Shown: positions 18,043 to 28,246, counted from the first letter of the stretch. The stretch is 64,000 nucleotides of DNA from Acaricomes phytoseiuli DSM 14247 (GCF_000376245.1 NZ_AQXM01000063.1:62001-126000); one strand, 5' to 3'. The notes: generated by a model not told the origin, from the sequence alone. Numbers and translations are program-made.

Positions 18043-18191
18043 AGGTCTCACAGCTTCTTCTCGGAAAGCGTCGGGAACAAAGCTGTATGGCTATGAGTTA
18101 TTGACTATGTCAACCGCAGTGAGTGTGCCATCTGTAGGATGGGGACAGCACAGACCTCGAATGAGGTTAGGAATAAGGAGTAACGATAGCG

Positions 18192-18638
18192 ATGACTAAG
18201 CAGCCCGTATCCATCAACGGCGTGGTCCGCTGGCGGGATGTGGGTTTGGCAGACGAGGCCAAAGTGGCTCCCGGAGCGCAGAAGAAGATGGTGGTGCTTC
18301 GCCACGAAATTGGGGACGTTTTGCGAGACCTGCGCCAACGCCAGGGCCGTACGCTGCGTGAAGTTTCACATAATGCTCGGGTGTCTCTCGGCTATCTGAG
18401 CGAAGTCGAACGTGGTCAGAAAGAAGCATCCTCAGAGCTGCTCTCCTCGATCTGCTCCGCGTTGGACGTTCCGCTTTCACTGATGCTGCGCGAAGTCAGC
18501 GACCGGCTGGCGGTAGCCGAAGGGCTGGCGATCCCAGATACTCTTCCGCAGGATTTCGCCGCACGGTATGGCCGTAGCCTCAGCACTGATCTGGAAGACG
18601 GGTTGGGCCAGGGGTTCCCGGCACCCGCGTATAACTGA
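18192..18638 (+). CDS. clgR: ClgR-like helix-turn-helix regulator
   Basis: The protein is 148 residues with one XRE-type helix-turn-helix: [26 protein letters not shown], then [29 protein letters not shown]. In Corynebacterium, Streptomyces and Mycobacterium, ClgR activates clp protease and other stress genes. Its place after ftsK and pgsA is the same as Rv2745c. AAGGAG lies 10 nt before ATG 18192. The name rests on synteny and the HTH sequence. Transcription probably ends at the hairpin just downstream. Confidence 0.75.
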   Translation: MTKQPVSINGVVRWRDVGLADEAKVAPGAQKKMVVLRHEIGDVLRDLRQRQGRTLREVSHNARVSLGYLSEVERGQKEASSELLSSICSALDVPLSLMLREVSDRLAVAEGLAIPDTLPQDFAARYGRSLSTDLEDGLGQGFPAPAYN

Positions 18639-18671
18639 GTACTTTCTGCACTGAACTAACCAGAAACTAGC

Positions 18672-18701
18672 CAGAAGGGCCTTGTAATCAGGGCCCTTCT
18701 G
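18672..18701. terminator. Bidirectional hairpin terminator between clgR and marR
   Basis: CAGAAGGGCC (18672-18681) and GGCCCTTCTG (18692-18701) pair over 10 bp with a 10-nt loop. It serves two convergent genes; the marR-type gene ends inside it. The T-content after the stem is low on the + side. Confidence 0.75.
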
Positions 18702-19242
18702 CTTTGGGCGGGACGAAGCTGTCATTGAAAACGGTCAGAAGTCGGGCGAACTCCTGCACGTCGGCTGCCGGCCACGCTTCGAGCCTGGCGTCCAGGACTT
18801 TCTTGCGCGCGGCTTGCACTTTGCGGATCTGACGCCTGCCTTTGGCGCTGAGTATGATCAGCTGGGCCCGACGGTCCGCAGGGTCGATGGTTTTCGTCAC
18901 CAGCTCGATGCTTTCTAGGACACTGATCTGCCGGCTGAGCGACGGCTTTCCGACGCCGATACTGCCAGCGAGGTCGGTCAAGCGGAGCGGCCCCTCCCGG
19001 TCGAGGAGCACCAGCAGGCCGTAGGCCGCCGACTCCAGGTCCGGATGCACCGATTGAGCGAGTTGCTGGGAAACGGCCCTGGCGCGTCGCCAGAGCAGAC
19101 TGAGCTGGGCTTCTGCGGCTTCCACCGCGGCGTGGTCAACCGGATCGCCGAGTTGGCTCGGTGCGGTTTCGAGGTTTTTTGAGCGCTGACTCTGTCCGCG
19201 AGCGGGTCGGGACTTCTGACGGCCTCGAAGCGGATTAGTCAT
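18688..19242 (-). CDS. MarR-family transcriptional regulator
   Basis: The protein is 184 residues. After a basic N-terminal extension of about 40 residues comes a MarR winged helix: SAAYGLLVLLDREGPLRLTDLAGSIGVGKPSLSRQISVLESIELV, then DRRAQLIILSAKGR for the wing. The target and ligand are unknown. The start at 19242 lies 6 nt after TAGAAT, so the mRNA is probably leaderless. The 3' end converges on clgR. Confidence 0.85.
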   Translation of the reverse strand: MTNPLRGRQKSRPARGQSQRSKNLETAPSQLGDPVDHAAVEAAEAQLSLLWRRARAVSQQLAQSVHPDLESAAYGLLVLLDREGPLRLTDLAGSIGVGKPSLSRQISVLESIELVTKTIDPADRRAQLIILSAKGRRQIRKVQAARKKVLDARLEAWPAADVQEFARLLTVFNDSFVPPKAEGP

Positions 19243-19254
19243 TGGACCATTCTA
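19243..19254 (-). promoter_or_regulatory. Probable leaderless promoter of the marR-type gene
   Basis: On the minus strand TAGAAT (19254-19249) is followed by 6 nt and the ATG at 19242. Confidence 0.6.
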
Positions 19255-19369
19255 GTGGCTACCAGCGCTGCGTGCTGCTGCAGGTAAGGATTCTGGGTGG
19301 TCTGCGGCAGGGGATTGAGATAATGATAGAAGCAAGCCCGAGCAGGGCTGGATGGGATGGGTGACAGGG

Positions 19370-19609
19370 ATGCGGCATAGCGAATTCTGGCGTTTGATGA
19401 ACGAGGAGTTCGGCGTCAGCTATGCCCGTTCCGTCGGGTCCGATATCGTACTCTCCGCCCTTGACGGGCATACTGCGGTGCAGGCGCTGGAAGCCGGTTA
19501 CTCACCGCGTATCGTGTGGAACGCGGTCTGCGATGTGCAGGGGATACCCGCGGGCCGCCGGCTGGGGCGAGACGTCAAACCTGGTCCCAGTCGGGGTTCT
19601 GCTGGCTAA
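19370..19609 (+). CDS. DUF3046 family protein
   Basis: This 79-residue protein opens MRHSEFWRLMNEEFG and contains VLSALDGHTAVQALEAG and VWNAVCDVQGIP. This is the DUF3046 pattern, found next to recA in many actinobacteria (Rv2738c in Mycobacterium). Function is unknown. Homology starts at ATG 19370, so upstream in-frame codons were ignored. It is divergent from marR and lies 293 bp before recA. Confidence 0.85.
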   Translation: MRHSEFWRLMNEEFGVSYARSVGSDIVLSALDGHTAVQALEAGYSPRIVWNAVCDVQGIPAGRRLGRDVKPGPSRGSAG

Positions 19610-19663
19610 AATCCTGAGCTATCTCAAGGCTGTCTAAAGACTGAAGACACGCCGCAGCGTCAT

Positions 19664-19679
19664 TCGAATATTTGTTCGG
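19664..19679. promoter_or_regulatory. LexA (SOS) box upstream of recA
   Basis: TCGAAT-ATTT-GTTCGG differs at two positions from the actinobacterial LexA box TCGAAC-N4-GTTCGA. A TACACT hexamer lies downstream (19687-19692), placing the box over the -35 region. Confidence 0.7.
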
Positions 19680-19802
19680 TTGTCGATACACTCGTAGCAG
19701 AGAACATAGCCGGAAGAGCCCTGCCAGACACACTGCCGAAGGCTTTGGAGAAGATCCGAAAATCACGGAGTGCATCCACATCGACAAGGGGTGTCGTGAA
19801 AA

Positions 19803-19824
19803 TGTCGGTGGCGGCATCTAGTGT
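19803..19824 (+). promoter_or_regulatory. PafBC-type (LexA-independent) DNA-damage promoter motif of recA
   Basis: TGTCGGTG (19803-19810), 8 nt, then TAGTGT (19819-19824). This fits the published RecA-NDp consensus tTGTCRgtg-N8-TAnnnT used by PafBC in mycobacteria. It would start transcription near 19831, about 70 nt before recA. A TACTAG-TG-CTAGTA palindrome (19842-19855) lies in that leader. Confidence 0.65.
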
Positions 19825-19902
19825 CATGACTCAGCGGCTGATACTAGTGCTAGTACCAGCTGTTCTGAGAATTATCCGATCGAATTCGTCGAGGAGTCAG
19901 TA

Positions 19903-20964
19903 ATGCCAGCAGCACCGGACCGGGAGAAAGCGCTCGAAGCAGCTCTTGCCCAGATCGATAAGCAGTTCGGCAAAGGCTCGGTGATGCGCTTGGGGGATGA
20001 TATCCGGGCGCCTATCGAGACCATTCCCACAGGATCCATCGCGTTGGATGTGGCCCTCGGCATCGGAGGCTTGCCCCGCGGCAGGGTCGTCGAGATCTAT
20101 GGGCCGGAATCCTCCGGTAAAACCACTGTCGCCCTGCATGCGGTGGCCGGCGCTCAGCGCAATGGCGGCATAGCCGCCTTCATTGACGCCGAGCACGCTC
20201 TTGACCCCGATTACGCTGCGAAGCTCGGCGTCGATGTTGACGCCTTGCTGGTGTCTCAGCCGGATACCGGTGAGCAGGCGCTGGAGATCATGGACATGCT
20301 CGTGGGCTCGGGATCGCTCGACATCATCGTGATCGACTCGGTGGCCGCACTTGTGCCGCGTGCCGAAATTGAAGGGGAGATGGGCGACAGCCACGTCGGG
20401 CTCCAGGCTCGACTCATGAGCCAGGCCCTGCGGAAGATCACGGGCCGGTTGAACCAGACGAAGACCACGGCGATCTTCATCAACCAGCTCCGGGAGAAGA
20501 TCGGCGTCTTCTTCGGCAGCCCGGAGACGACTACGGGTGGTAAAGCCCTCAAGTTCTATGCCTCCGTCCGTATCGACGTCCGTCGGATCCAGACGCTCAA
20601 GGAGGGCGCTGATTCGGTAGGCAACCGGACCAAGGCGAAAATCGTCAAGAACAAGATGGCCCCGCCTTTCAAGCAGGCGGAGTTCGATATCCTTTACGGG
20701 CAGGGTATCTCCCGAGAGGGTGGCATCATCGACCTGGGCGTTGAGCAGGGGATCATCAAGAAATCGGGTTCCTGGTTCACTTACGACGGTGATCAGCTGG
20801 GCCAGGGCATGGAGAACTCCCGGCGTTTCCTCAAGGATAATCCGGAGCTCGCAGCTGAGCTGGAGCGTCTGATCAAAGAGAAGCTCGGTGTGGGTGTGAA
20901 GCCGCTCGCCGAGACCGATGATGAAGCGCCCGAAACAGCTTTGCGAGCGGTCGAAGGCGGCTGA
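19903..20964 (+). CDS. recA: RecA recombinase
   Basis: RecA drives homologous recombination and triggers LexA cleavage. The 353-residue protein shows Walker [10 protein letters not shown] (residues 67-75), [21 protein letters not shown] and the DNA-binding loop region [31 protein letters not shown]. Length is normal and there is no intein. GAGGAG lies 6 nt before ATG 19903. It has two damage-type promoter signals upstream and is followed by recX with a 4-nt gap. Confidence 0.98.
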   Translation: MPAAPDREKALEAALAQIDKQFGKGSVMRLGDDIRAPIETIPTGSIALDVALGIGGLPRGRVVEIYGPESSGKTTVALHAVAGAQRNGGIAAFIDAEHALDPDYAAKLGVDVDALLVSQPDTGEQALEIMDMLVGSGSLDIIVIDSVAALVPRAEIEGEMGDSHVGLQARLMSQALRKITGRLNQTKTTAIFINQLREKIGVFFGSPETTTGGKALKFYASVRIDVRRIQTLKEGADSVGNRTKAKIVKNKMAPPFKQAEFDILYGQGISREGGIIDLGVEQGIIKKSGSWFTYDGDQLGQGMENSRRFLKDNPELAAELERLIKEKLGVGVKPLAETDDEAPETALRAVEGG

Positions 20965-20968
20965 GTCG

Positions 20969-21487
20969 ATGGGCCAGCAGGAAGCCAATTCTGAGCAGGA
21001 TCCGGAATCCGCTGCCCGGGCGATTCTGCTCCGTCAGCTGACTGACGGGCCTAAAACCAGGGCCCAACTGGAACGAAATCTTGCGGCCAAGAAGATCCCG
21101 GAAGCGGTCGCTGAAAAAGTGCTCGACCGTTTCGAAGAAGTTCAGCTTGTCGATGACGCCCAGTTCGCCCGTGACTGGGTTCGTTCGCGGGCTCAGCATC
21201 GAGGTTTGGCCCGTCACGCTCTGCGCAGGGAGCTGATGCAGAAGGGTGTACCGGAGCAGGATGCTGAGGCTGCTCTCGCGGAGGTCGATGGTGCAGCCGA
21301 ACGGGAGCGCGGAGTGCTTTTGGTGCAGCGGAAGCTGCGGCCCGGAATCGATTGGGCTGATACTGCAGAACGTGAGAAGCAGCTTCGCCGGCTGACTTCC
21401 ATGCTGGTGCGCAAAGGCTATAACCCCGGCTCCGCTTTCGGGATCGTTCAAGAAGTACTGCAGGAACAGCAGAACGCTGACGCATAA
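20969..21487 (+). CDS. recX: RecX, regulator of RecA
   Basis: RecX binds RecA filaments and limits them. The protein (172 residues from ATG 20969) has three-helix repeats: RAILLRQLTDGPKTRAQLERNLAAKKIPE, FEEVQLVDDAQFARDWVRSR and RRLTSMLVRKGYNPG. ATG 20969 follows the recA stop by 4 nt; the in-frame ATG at 20918 inside recA was rejected. Co-transcription with recA is expected. Confidence 0.92.
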   Translation: MGQQEANSEQDPESAARAILLRQLTDGPKTRAQLERNLAAKKIPEAVAEKVLDRFEEVQLVDDAQFARDWVRSRAQHRGLARHALRRELMQKGVPEQDAEAALAEVDGAAERERGVLLVQRKLRPGIDWADTAEREKQLRRLTSMLVRKGYNPGSAFGIVQEVLQEQQNADA

Positions 21488-21502
21488 CTGAAAACCGCAC
21501 TA

Positions 21503-21531
21503 TTGCAGGGCAGTCTCTCCTATCGTATGGT
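21503..21531 (+). promoter_or_regulatory. Sigma70-type promoter before the coiled-coil secreted protein
   Basis: TTGCAG (21503-21508), a 17-bp spacer and TATGGT (21526-21531). The start would fall near 21538, leaving a 5' leader of about 30 nt. Confidence 0.5.
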
Positions 21532-21566
21532 CTCCTCTGGGCACGTGACCAAATGTGGGTTACTCT

Positions 21567-22862
21567 ATGACGGTCATGTTCAAGTTGTTAACTGGTGTGA
21601 AAATTGTGACCCCTGTGGCATTGGTGACAGGGATCCTCGTGGTACCCGGTTTAGTTGGCATCCCTGCCTATGCCGAGGACGTACCCCCTAGCGGATTCCC
21701 CAGCTGGGCAGAGGTGCAGGCGGCAAAAGACAATGAGGCGGATACCGCTGCTCAAGTCCAGAAGATCACGGGTCTGCTGGGCGAACTCTCTTCCCGTTCC
21801 GAACAGCTAGGTACCGCGGCGGTGAATGCCGGTGAGACGTATGCCGCTAATCAACAGGCCTTGGATCAAGCTGTTTCCCGCAGCGAGGTGCTTGCGGAAC
21901 AGGAGCAGCGTGCCGCCGAAGAAGCGGTTAAGCTCCGCTCGGAGGCCGGAGCCCTCGCCGCGCAGATGTACAAGAACGGCGGCAGCGGCCTGGGCGTCAT
22001 GGCCTCACTCGCGGATCTGCAGCAACCCGATGCTTTGCAGCAGGCAGGTCTAATGGGGGTCGTGAGTGATAATGCCGCGAAACTGCTAGGGCGCTCCGAA
22101 GTGGCGGAGAAGTACCTCACCTCGCTCAAGGACCAGCAGCAGCAGAGTATGGCAGAGCGAGAACGGCTTACCGCTGAAACCAAGGACTCCCTCGACAGCG
22201 TCTCCGCAGCACAGCGTGCTGCCGAAGCAGAGGTCTCCCAGCAGCAGCAGAACAGCGATACGCTCAAAGCGCAGCTCGCCTCTCTCACCAACACCACTGT
22301 CGATACTGAGAACAAGTACCAGCAAGGCGTTGAAGCGCAGCGCGCCTATCAGGCAGTGCAGCAGGCCAAAGAGGCTGCCGCGGCCCAGGCCAGGGCTACT
22401 GCCGCCGAGAACGCGCGGCAGGCAGCGCAGCGAGAGGCGCAGAACAACCGCGGCAGCGGAAACGTCGTCGCGCCGCTCGCACCCCAGCCGCCGGGGCCGC
22501 AACCACCGCCCGTAGTGGTTCCTCCCGTGACTCCGCCATCGGGTGGTGCTGTCAATGACCCTGCGGGAGCGCAAGCTTACGCCTCGGCCAGCCTGGGTTC
22601 CTTTGGCTGGGGCCAGGATCAGTTCTCTTGTCTCGTCTCTCTCTGGACTCGGGAGTCCAATTGGCTGACGACCGCGACCAATCCTTCAAGCGGCGCTTAC
22701 GGGATTCCGCAGTCGCTTCCCGCCGGAAAAATGGCTGATGCCGGTGCGGACTGGCTGACCAATTACCGGACGCAGGTCAACTGGGGTCTGAACTACATCA
22801 AAGGCCGTTACGGCTCCCCTTGTGCGGCTTGGGGGCATTCCCAGTCTGTCGGTTGGTACTGA
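21567..22862 (+). CDS. Secreted coiled-coil protein with C-terminal transglycosylase-like domain
   Basis: From ATG 21567 the protein is 431 residues. A signal peptide ends near AYAED. A long coiled-coil (about residues 40-280) is rich in Ala, Gln and Glu, like the N-terminal part of NlpC/P60 and RipA-type wall hydrolases. A Pro-rich linker follows (PPGPQPPPVVVPPVTPP). The last 85 residues read FSCLVSLWTRESNWLTTATNPSSGAYGIPQSLP, ending in WGHSQSVGWY, a lysozyme-like SLT fold with a candidate Glu in TRESNW. It probably acts on peptidoglycan. Start codons at 21555, 21567 and 21576 are all possible. Confidence 0.75.
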   Translation: MTVMFKLLTGVKIVTPVALVTGILVVPGLVGIPAYAEDVPPSGFPSWAEVQAAKDNEADTAAQVQKITGLLGELSSRSEQLGTAAVNAGETYAANQQALDQAVSRSEVLAEQEQRAAEEAVKLRSEAGALAAQMYKNGGSGLGVMASLADLQQPDALQQAGLMGVVSDNAAKLLGRSEVAEKYLTSLKDQQQQSMAERERLTAETKDSLDSVSAAQRAAEAEVSQQQQNSDTLKAQLASLTNTTVDTENKYQQGVEAQRAYQAVQQAKEAAAAQARATAAENARQAAQREAQNNRGSGNVVAPLAPQPPGPQPPPVVVPPVTPPSGGAVNDPAGAQAYASASLGSFGWGQDQFSCLVSLWTRESNWLTTATNPSSGAYGIPQSLPAGKMADAGADWLTNYRTQVNWGLNYIKGRYGSPCAAWGHSQSVGWY

Positions 22863-22957
22863 CGGTATCGATTCAAGCCCCTTCCCGGTTGATGGCTTCC
22901 GTGCGGCAAGTGCATCCGTCCGGCTGGCCCCGCGGTGACTTAAGCCAGGCTTTCGCC

Positions 22958-22969
22958 TAAAATTATCCG
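22958..22969 (+). promoter_or_regulatory. Probable leaderless promoter of miaB
   Basis: TAAAAT (22958-22963), 6 nt, then GTG 22970. No Shine-Dalgarno is present. Confidence 0.6.
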
Positions 22970-24526
22970 GTGATAGATCGCACTGCCTCCGCCGAAACCC
23001 TGACCGCGGCCCCTGTTTCCGCAAGCGACGCCGAGCAGCCGCGCACTTACCAGGTGCGCACCTTCGGTTGCCAGATGAATGTGCACGATTCGGAGCGCAT
23101 GGCAGGTCTGCTCGAATCAGCGGGCTTGACCCGTTCCGATGAGGAACTCGCGGATGTGGTCGTTTTCAACACCTGCGCGGTGCGCGAGAACGCGGATAAC
23201 AAGCTCTACGGAACTCTTGGCCATCTGGCGCCGATCAAGAAGAAGCGACCCGGGATGCAGATCGCCGTCGGCGGCTGCCTGGCCCAGAAAGATCGGGAAA
23301 CGATTCTGGAGCGCGCTCCATGGGTCGATGTCGTCTTCGGCACCCATAACGTCGGCTCGCTGCCGGTCCTTCTGGAACGCGCCCGCCATAATCGCAAGGC
23401 CCAGGCGGAGATCCTGGAGTCCTTGGAGGTCTTCCCCTCGACCCTGCCGAGCAAACGCGATTCCGTGTACGCCGGCTGGGTGTCCATCTCGGTCGGCTGC
23501 AATAACACCTGCACGTTCTGCATCGTCCCTTCCCTGCGCGGCAAGGAGCGCGACCGCCGCCCGGGGGACATCCTGGCGGAGATCCAGGCGCTCGTGGACG
23601 ATGGCGTGATCGAAGTGACGCTGTTGGGGCAGAACGTCAACTCCTACGGAGTCGAGTTCGGCGATCGGCAGGCCTTTTCCAAGCTGCTGCGCGCGTGCGG
23701 GCAGATCCGAGGCCTGGAGCGGGTGCGTTTCACCAGCCCGCACCCCGCGGCTTTCACCGATGATGTGATCGAAGCCATGGCAGAGACCAGCAATGCGATG
23801 CCGCAGCTGCATATGCCCTTGCAGTCCGGATCTGACGCCATTCTCAAGGCGATGCGGCGCTCCTACCGTTCCAGCCGCTTCCTGGGGATCCTCGATCGGG
23901 TCCGGGAGAGGATCCCGCACGCCGCTATTTCCACGGATATTATTGTCGGTTTCCCGGGTGAGACCGAAGCCGATTTCCAGGCGACGCTGGACGTCGTTGA
24001 GCGCTCCCGCTTCGCGAACGCCTTCACCTTCCAGTACTCTCAACGTCCCGGCACCCCGGCGGCGGAGCTGCCCGATCAGCTCCCCAAGGAGGTGGTGCAG
24101 GAGCGCTTCGAACGGCTCACCGCTCTTCAGGACCGGATCAGCAAAGAGCAGAACACGGATCAGATTGGTCGTGACGTCAACGTGCTCGTCTCCGCGGAAC
24201 CCGGTAAGAAATCGAGTCAGACGCAACGGCTCTCCGGCAGAGCCGAGGATTACCGACTGGTGCACTTCTCGATCCCGGACGGTGCAGAGCGCCCCAGGCC
24301 GGGAGACGTCGTGACGGTGCCGATCACGGGGGCCGCAGGGTTCCATCTGACCGCCGACCCGGCTGCCGAACAGTACTCTCTGCGACGGACCCGGGCTGGG
24401 GATGCCTGGGATAGGGCCCAGGCGGATTCCTGCGGAGCTCCCAGCACTGGAACCGCCGAGGCCGGCGGTTCCGCGCCCGGACGCCGGCCGGTCTCCCTCG
24501 GGATGCCCCGCATTTCGGTGCGCTGA
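22970..24526 (+). CDS. miaB: MiaB, tRNA-2-methylthio-N6-dimethylallyladenosine synthase
   Basis: This radical SAM methylthiotransferase acts on i6A37 of tRNA. The 518-residue protein has the UPF0004 domain ([41 protein letters not shown]), the radical-SAM cluster [12 protein letters not shown], and a TRAM domain at the end. After the TRAM domain is a Gly/Pro-rich tail of about 45 residues. It is followed 4 bp later by miaA, which makes the MiaB substrate. Confidence 0.95.
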   Translation: MIDRTASAETLTAAPVSASDAEQPRTYQVRTFGCQMNVHDSERMAGLLESAGLTRSDEELADVVVFNTCAVRENADNKLYGTLGHLAPIKKKRPGMQIAVGGCLAQKDRETILERAPWVDVVFGTHNVGSLPVLLERARHNRKAQAEILESLEVFPSTLPSKRDSVYAGWVSISVGCNNTCTFCIVPSLRGKERDRRPGDILAEIQALVDDGVIEVTLLGQNVNSYGVEFGDRQAFSKLLRACGQIRGLERVRFTSPHPAAFTDDVIEAMAETSNAMPQLHMPLQSGSDAILKAMRRSYRSSRFLGILDRVRERIPHAAISTDIIVGFPGETEADFQATLDVVERSRFANAFTFQYSQRPGTPAAELPDQLPKEVVQERFERLTALQDRISKEQNTDQIGRDVNVLVSAEPGKKSSQTQRLSGRAEDYRLVHFSIPDGAERPRPGDVVTVPITGAAGFHLTADPAAEQYSLRRTRAGDAWDRAQADSCGAPSTGTAEAGGSAPGRRPVSLGMPRISVR

Positions 24527-24530
24527 ACGT

Positions 24531-25481
24531 ATGAACTACGCCCCGGGATGCGATGCGCAGACGCTTCCGGTGATCGCCGTCGTGGGGGCTACCGGAACCG
24601 GTAAGTCCGAGCTCGGTCTCCGGCTCGCCGAAGAGCTGGGCGGGGAGATCATCAATGCGGACTCGATGCAGTTCTACCGCGGCATGGATATCGGCACCGC
24701 CAAGCTCAGTCTCGTGGAACGCCGGGGCATCAGCCATCATCTGCTGGATATCCTCGAGGTTCGTGAAGAAGCCAGCGTCGCGGCATTCCAGGAGCAGGCC
24801 CGGCAGGCGATAGAAACTATTCGCGCCCGGGGGAGGCTGCCGATTCTCGTCGGCGGATCCGGGCTTTACCTCAGGGCGGTGCTCGACGTGCTGGAGCTAC
24901 CGCCGACAGACCCTCTGATCCGGGCCAGATGGGAAGCCGAGTTAAGCGTCCAAGGGCTTCCGGCGCTCCGGGAACGCCTCCGTGCTGTCGACCCGAAATC
25001 GGCGCAGCGTCTGGGGGATGCCCGCCGGGTAGTCCGCGCGCTAGAAGTCCACGAGCTCACCGGCAGGCCCTTCTCCGCATACCTGCCGCGCCGGGAGTAC
25101 TACCAGCCGGCTGTGCAGATCGGTCTCGACGGCTCCCGTGAGCACCTGCACAGGCGACTGGCGGAGCGCGTGCACCGGATGGCCGCCGCCGGACTACTGC
25201 AGGAAGTCTCAGCGTTGGCGGATCACGGCCTTCGGGAGGGCAAAACCGCCCCCCACGCGCTCGGCTACCGGCAGTTCCTCAGGGTGCTCGACGAGGGGCC
25301 TGAACAGTATTCTGAGGAGACCGCGATCGCCGATACTGTCATCGCGACACGGCAGTTCGCCCGAAGGCAGATCACCTGGTTCACGGCGGACTCCCGGGTG
25401 CGCTGGCTGGACTTCGATGACCCCGAGCACAGCGCACAGGCACTGCATGAGGTACGGCAGTTCCTGTCCGCGAGACCATAG
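24531..25481 (+). CDS. miaA: MiaA, tRNA dimethylallyltransferase
   Basis: MiaA adds a dimethylallyl group to A37 of tRNAs reading UNN codons. The protein is 316 residues from ATG 24531. It shows the P-loop [39 protein letters not shown] and [13 protein letters not shown]. The C-terminal region has ALGYRQF and [12 protein letters not shown]. An upstream in-frame codon inside miaB (24402) was rejected because homology begins at the P-loop strand. Confidence 0.95.
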   Translation: MNYAPGCDAQTLPVIAVVGATGTGKSELGLRLAEELGGEIINADSMQFYRGMDIGTAKLSLVERRGISHHLLDILEVREEASVAAFQEQARQAIETIRARGRLPILVGGSGLYLRAVLDVLELPPTDPLIRARWEAELSVQGLPALRERLRAVDPKSAQRLGDARRVVRALEVHELTGRPFSAYLPRREYYQPAVQIGLDGSREHLHRRLAERVHRMAAAGLLQEVSALADHGLREGKTAPHALGYRQFLRVLDEGPEQYSEETAIADTVIATRQFARRQITWFTADSRVRWLDFDDPEHSAQALHEVRQFLSARP

Positions 25482-25484
25482 CGA

Positions 25485-25496
25485 TAGCCTGAAGAG
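25485..25496 (+). promoter_or_regulatory. Probable leaderless promoter of dapF
   Basis: TAGCCT (25485-25490), 6 nt, then ATG 25497. It sits directly after the miaA stop, so dapF can be made independently of miaA. Confidence 0.55.
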
Positions 25497-26468
25497 ATGA
25501 CGAATAGCGCACAGTACGGCGAGCAGCACACTTCCCCGGCAGATCAGGAGGCTGATGCCCTGAGCAGGCTGAGCGGAGTGAAATTCGCCAAAGGGCACGG
25601 CATCGGCAACGACTTCGTGCTCTTCGAAGATGCCGAGGAGAAGCGCCCGGTTGACGCTGCGCTCGCCGCCGCCGTCTGCGACCGCCATCGGGGGCTGGGT
25701 GCCGATGGGCTGATCCGGGCGGTGCGCTCCCAGGAACTGCCCGAAGGGCGGGAACTCCTGGCGCAGGAGCCACGAGCGGAGTGGTTCATGGATTACCGCA
25801 ATGCCGATGGTTCCCTGGCTCAGATGTGCGGTAACGGGGTGCGCGTCTTCGTCGACTTCCTCGTGCACCGCGGTCTGGTCTGGTTGGAGCCGGGGGAAGT
25901 GCTCCCGGTAGCGACCAGATCCGGGATCAAGAACGTCGAGCGCCTAGCTGATGGCTACGCAGCAGATCTGGGCCCCTGGCGACTGAGCAGCCCGGAGGAA
26001 GCCGAGCTCCGCGGGGTCGACTCGCTGGTCACCGCATATGCGCTCGATGTTGCCCGGCCGGGGCTATCCATCAGTACCGGCAATCCGCACACCGTGGTGG
26101 CCTTGGCGACTCAGGAAGAACTCGTCGAACTGGATCTCAGCCGGCCGCCGAAAGTCAATCCCGAGCCGGCGGAAGGGGCCAATGTGGAATTCGCGCTGCC
26201 CCGTGACCCCCTGGTGGTCGACGGGGTCGCCGCGATCGCGATCCGGGTCCACGAGCGGGGCTCGGGCGAGACGCTCTCCTGCGGCACCGGGGCGTGCGCG
26301 GCAGCCGCCGCTACCAGGTTCTGGGCCGGTGCGAACGCACCGGATCTCTGGGACGTCACCGTTCCCGGTGGCACGCTTCGGGTCCGCTTCATCACGGCGC
26401 CCAGCGGCGCGGAGCATATCGAATTATCGGGCCCGGCGAAGATCATCGCGGAAGGCGTCGTGCTGTAA
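25497..26468 (+). CDS. dapF: DapF, diaminopimelate epimerase
   Basis: DapF converts LL- to meso-diaminopimelate. The 323-residue protein shows KGHGIGNDFVLFED, the catalytic cysteine pair in AQMCGNGVRVF and SCGTGACAAAAA, and GNPHTVVAL. The first 25 residues are a non-conserved extension. Key residues are intact. It complements dapA and dapB in this window. Confidence 0.95.
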   Translation: MTNSAQYGEQHTSPADQEADALSRLSGVKFAKGHGIGNDFVLFEDAEEKRPVDAALAAAVCDRHRGLGADGLIRAVRSQELPEGRELLAQEPRAEWFMDYRNADGSLAQMCGNGVRVFVDFLVHRGLVWLEPGEVLPVATRSGIKNVERLADGYAADLGPWRLSSPEEAELRGVDSLVTAYALDVARPGLSISTGNPHTVVALATQEELVELDLSRPPKVNPEPAEGANVEFALPRDPLVVDGVAAIAIRVHERGSGETLSCGTGACAAAAATRFWAGANAPDLWDVTVPGGTLRVRFITAPSGAEHIELSGPAKIIAEGVVL

Positions 26469-26476
26469 TCCCTCTG

Positions 26477-26508
26477 CGCTCTAGCTCAGCCACGCTCTAG
26501 CTCAGCCA
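26477..26508. repeat. 16-bp perfect tandem duplication after dapF
   Basis: CGCTCTAGCTCAGCCA occurs twice without a gap (26477-26492 and 26493-26508). It lies in the non-coding gap between dapF and the permease gene. Confidence 0.8.
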
Positions 26509-26709
26509 ACTCCGCAACGGAAGAATCCGGGTCAGGGTTGGCGGATCAGGTCCAAAGGTCTGAAGAGGAGTACCCTGCGCAAGGGGGAAACGGTGATGAG
26601 GACGATAACGCATCAGAGCCCGCAGACACCCTGACCGCATGATCGCTCTTCCACGCTCAGTCCGGTGTGCCAGGATGTGCCGGGCACAGTGCACGACGGA
26701 GAAAAGCGC

Positions 26710-28221
26710 ATGCCGGACAGAACTGGAACCACAGAACCCCTGCCGCACGATCTCTCGGTGGAACACCCTGAAGACAGCGGCTACCAGAAAGGCCTCAAGA
26801 GCCGCCAGATCCAGATGATCGCGATCGGCGGCGCGATAGGAACCGGTCTTTTCATGGGCGCGGGAGGCCGTTTGGCGCAGGCCGGCCCTGCCCTGGTGAT
26901 CAGCTACGCGGTATGCGGTTTCTTCGCGTTCATCATCCTGCGGGCCTTGGGGGAGCTGGTGCTGCACCGGCCTTCATCCGGGTCTTTCGTCTCTTATGCG
27001 CGGGAGTTCTTCGGGGAGAAAGCGGCTTTCGCGACCGGTTGGATGTACTGGTTGAACTGGGCGATGACCTCGGTTGTGGACGTCACGGCCGTCGCGCTGT
27101 ATATGAACTTCTTCGGAAAGTACTGGGCGCCTTTCGGGCAGGTGCCGCAGTGGAGCTATGCACTGGCTGCCCTGGTCATCGTGCTGGTGCTCAACCTGGT
27201 CTCGGTGAAAGTCTTCGGCGAACTCGAATTCTGGTTCGCGCTCATCAAAGTAGTGGCCCTGAGCGCCTTCTTGATCATCGGCATCATCATCGTGATCTTC
27301 GGCTCCCCGGTGGCCGGGCAAGAGGTCGGCTGGAGCCTTATCACCGATCACGGCGGGGTTTTCCCGATGGGCATCCTCCCGGCCGTGGTGCTCATGCAGG
27401 GCGTGGTCTTCGCCTATGCCTCCATCGAGCTCGTCGGCACGGCGGCGGGGGAGACTCAGAACCCGGAGAAAGTCATGCCCAAGGCGATCAACACCGTGGT
27501 CATCCGGATCGCGGTGTTCTACGTAGGCTCCCTGGTGCTGCTCTCCCTGCTGCTGCCCTTCACCGCCTACCAGGCGGGGGAGAGCCCCTTCGTCACGTTC
27601 TTCGGATCCATTGGAGTTCAGGGGGTCGATGTGATCATGAACCTCGTGGTTCTCACCGCAGCGCTTTCCTCGCTCAACGCCGGTCTCTATTCGACCGGAC
27701 GGATCCTGCGTTCGATGGCCCTGGCCGGCTCCGCCCCGGCCTTTGCGGCCAGGATGAACCGTTCTGGGGTCCCCTATGGCGGCATCGCCCTGCCCGCCGT
27801 TATCGGTGTACTGGGCGTGGCGCTCAACGCGGTCGTGCCCCGGAACGCTTTCGAGATCGTTCTGAACATCGCCGCGTTGGGTATCATCTCCGCGTGGGCG
27901 ATGATCGTGCTCTGCCAGCTGCGCTTGTTCTCCTGGGCGCGTCAAGGCCGGATCTCCCGCCCGGCGTTCCGGCTCTTCGGAGCTCCGTACACCGAGTACC
28001 TGACCATGCTGTTCCTGATTCTCGTCGTGGTCATGATGGCCTTCGACTATCCTGTGGGCAGTTATACGGTGGCTTCGCTGACGCTTATCGTTCCGCTGCT
28101 GATCATCGGTTGGTTCCTGTGCCGGAAGCGGATCCGGCAGATCGCCGCGGAGCGGGCCGGGTTCACCGGGGCGATGCCGGTGCTGGCGAATCGTCCGAGG
28201 TCTCGGCCGGAGCAGAGCTGA
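26710..28221 (+). CDS. Amino-acid permease, AAT/APC family
   Basis: This 503-residue, 12-helix transporter contains the APC signature [23 protein letters not shown] near residue 40, a proton-coupled amino-acid symport hallmark. [28 protein letters not shown] marks TM6 and the following loop. It resembles CycA, GabP and AnsP types; the substrate cannot be read from sequence. ATG 26710 has CGGAG upstream at good distance; the earlier in-frame start at 26665 is less likely. It ends 25 bp from the convergent methyltransferase gene. Confidence 0.88.
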   Translation: MPDRTGTTEPLPHDLSVEHPEDSGYQKGLKSRQIQMIAIGGAIGTGLFMGAGGRLAQAGPALVISYAVCGFFAFIILRALGELVLHRPSSGSFVSYAREFFGEKAAFATGWMYWLNWAMTSVVDVTAVALYMNFFGKYWAPFGQVPQWSYALAALVIVLVLNLVSVKVFGELEFWFALIKVVALSAFLIIGIIIVIFGSPVAGQEVGWSLITDHGGVFPMGILPAVVLMQGVVFAYASIELVGTAAGETQNPEKVMPKAINTVVIRIAVFYVGSLVLLSLLLPFTAYQAGESPFVTFFGSIGVQGVDVIMNLVVLTAALSSLNAGLYSTGRILRSMALAGSAPAFAARMNRSGVPYGGIALPAVIGVLGVALNAVVPRNAFEIVLNIAALGIISAWAMIVLCQLRLFSWARQGRISRPAFRLFGAPYTEYLTMLFLILVVVMMAFDYPVGSYTVASLTLIVPLLIIGWFLCRKRIRQIAAERAGFTGAMPVLANRPRSRPEQS

Positions 28222-28246
28222 ACCTGGTCTGGAACTGGCGCAGAGG

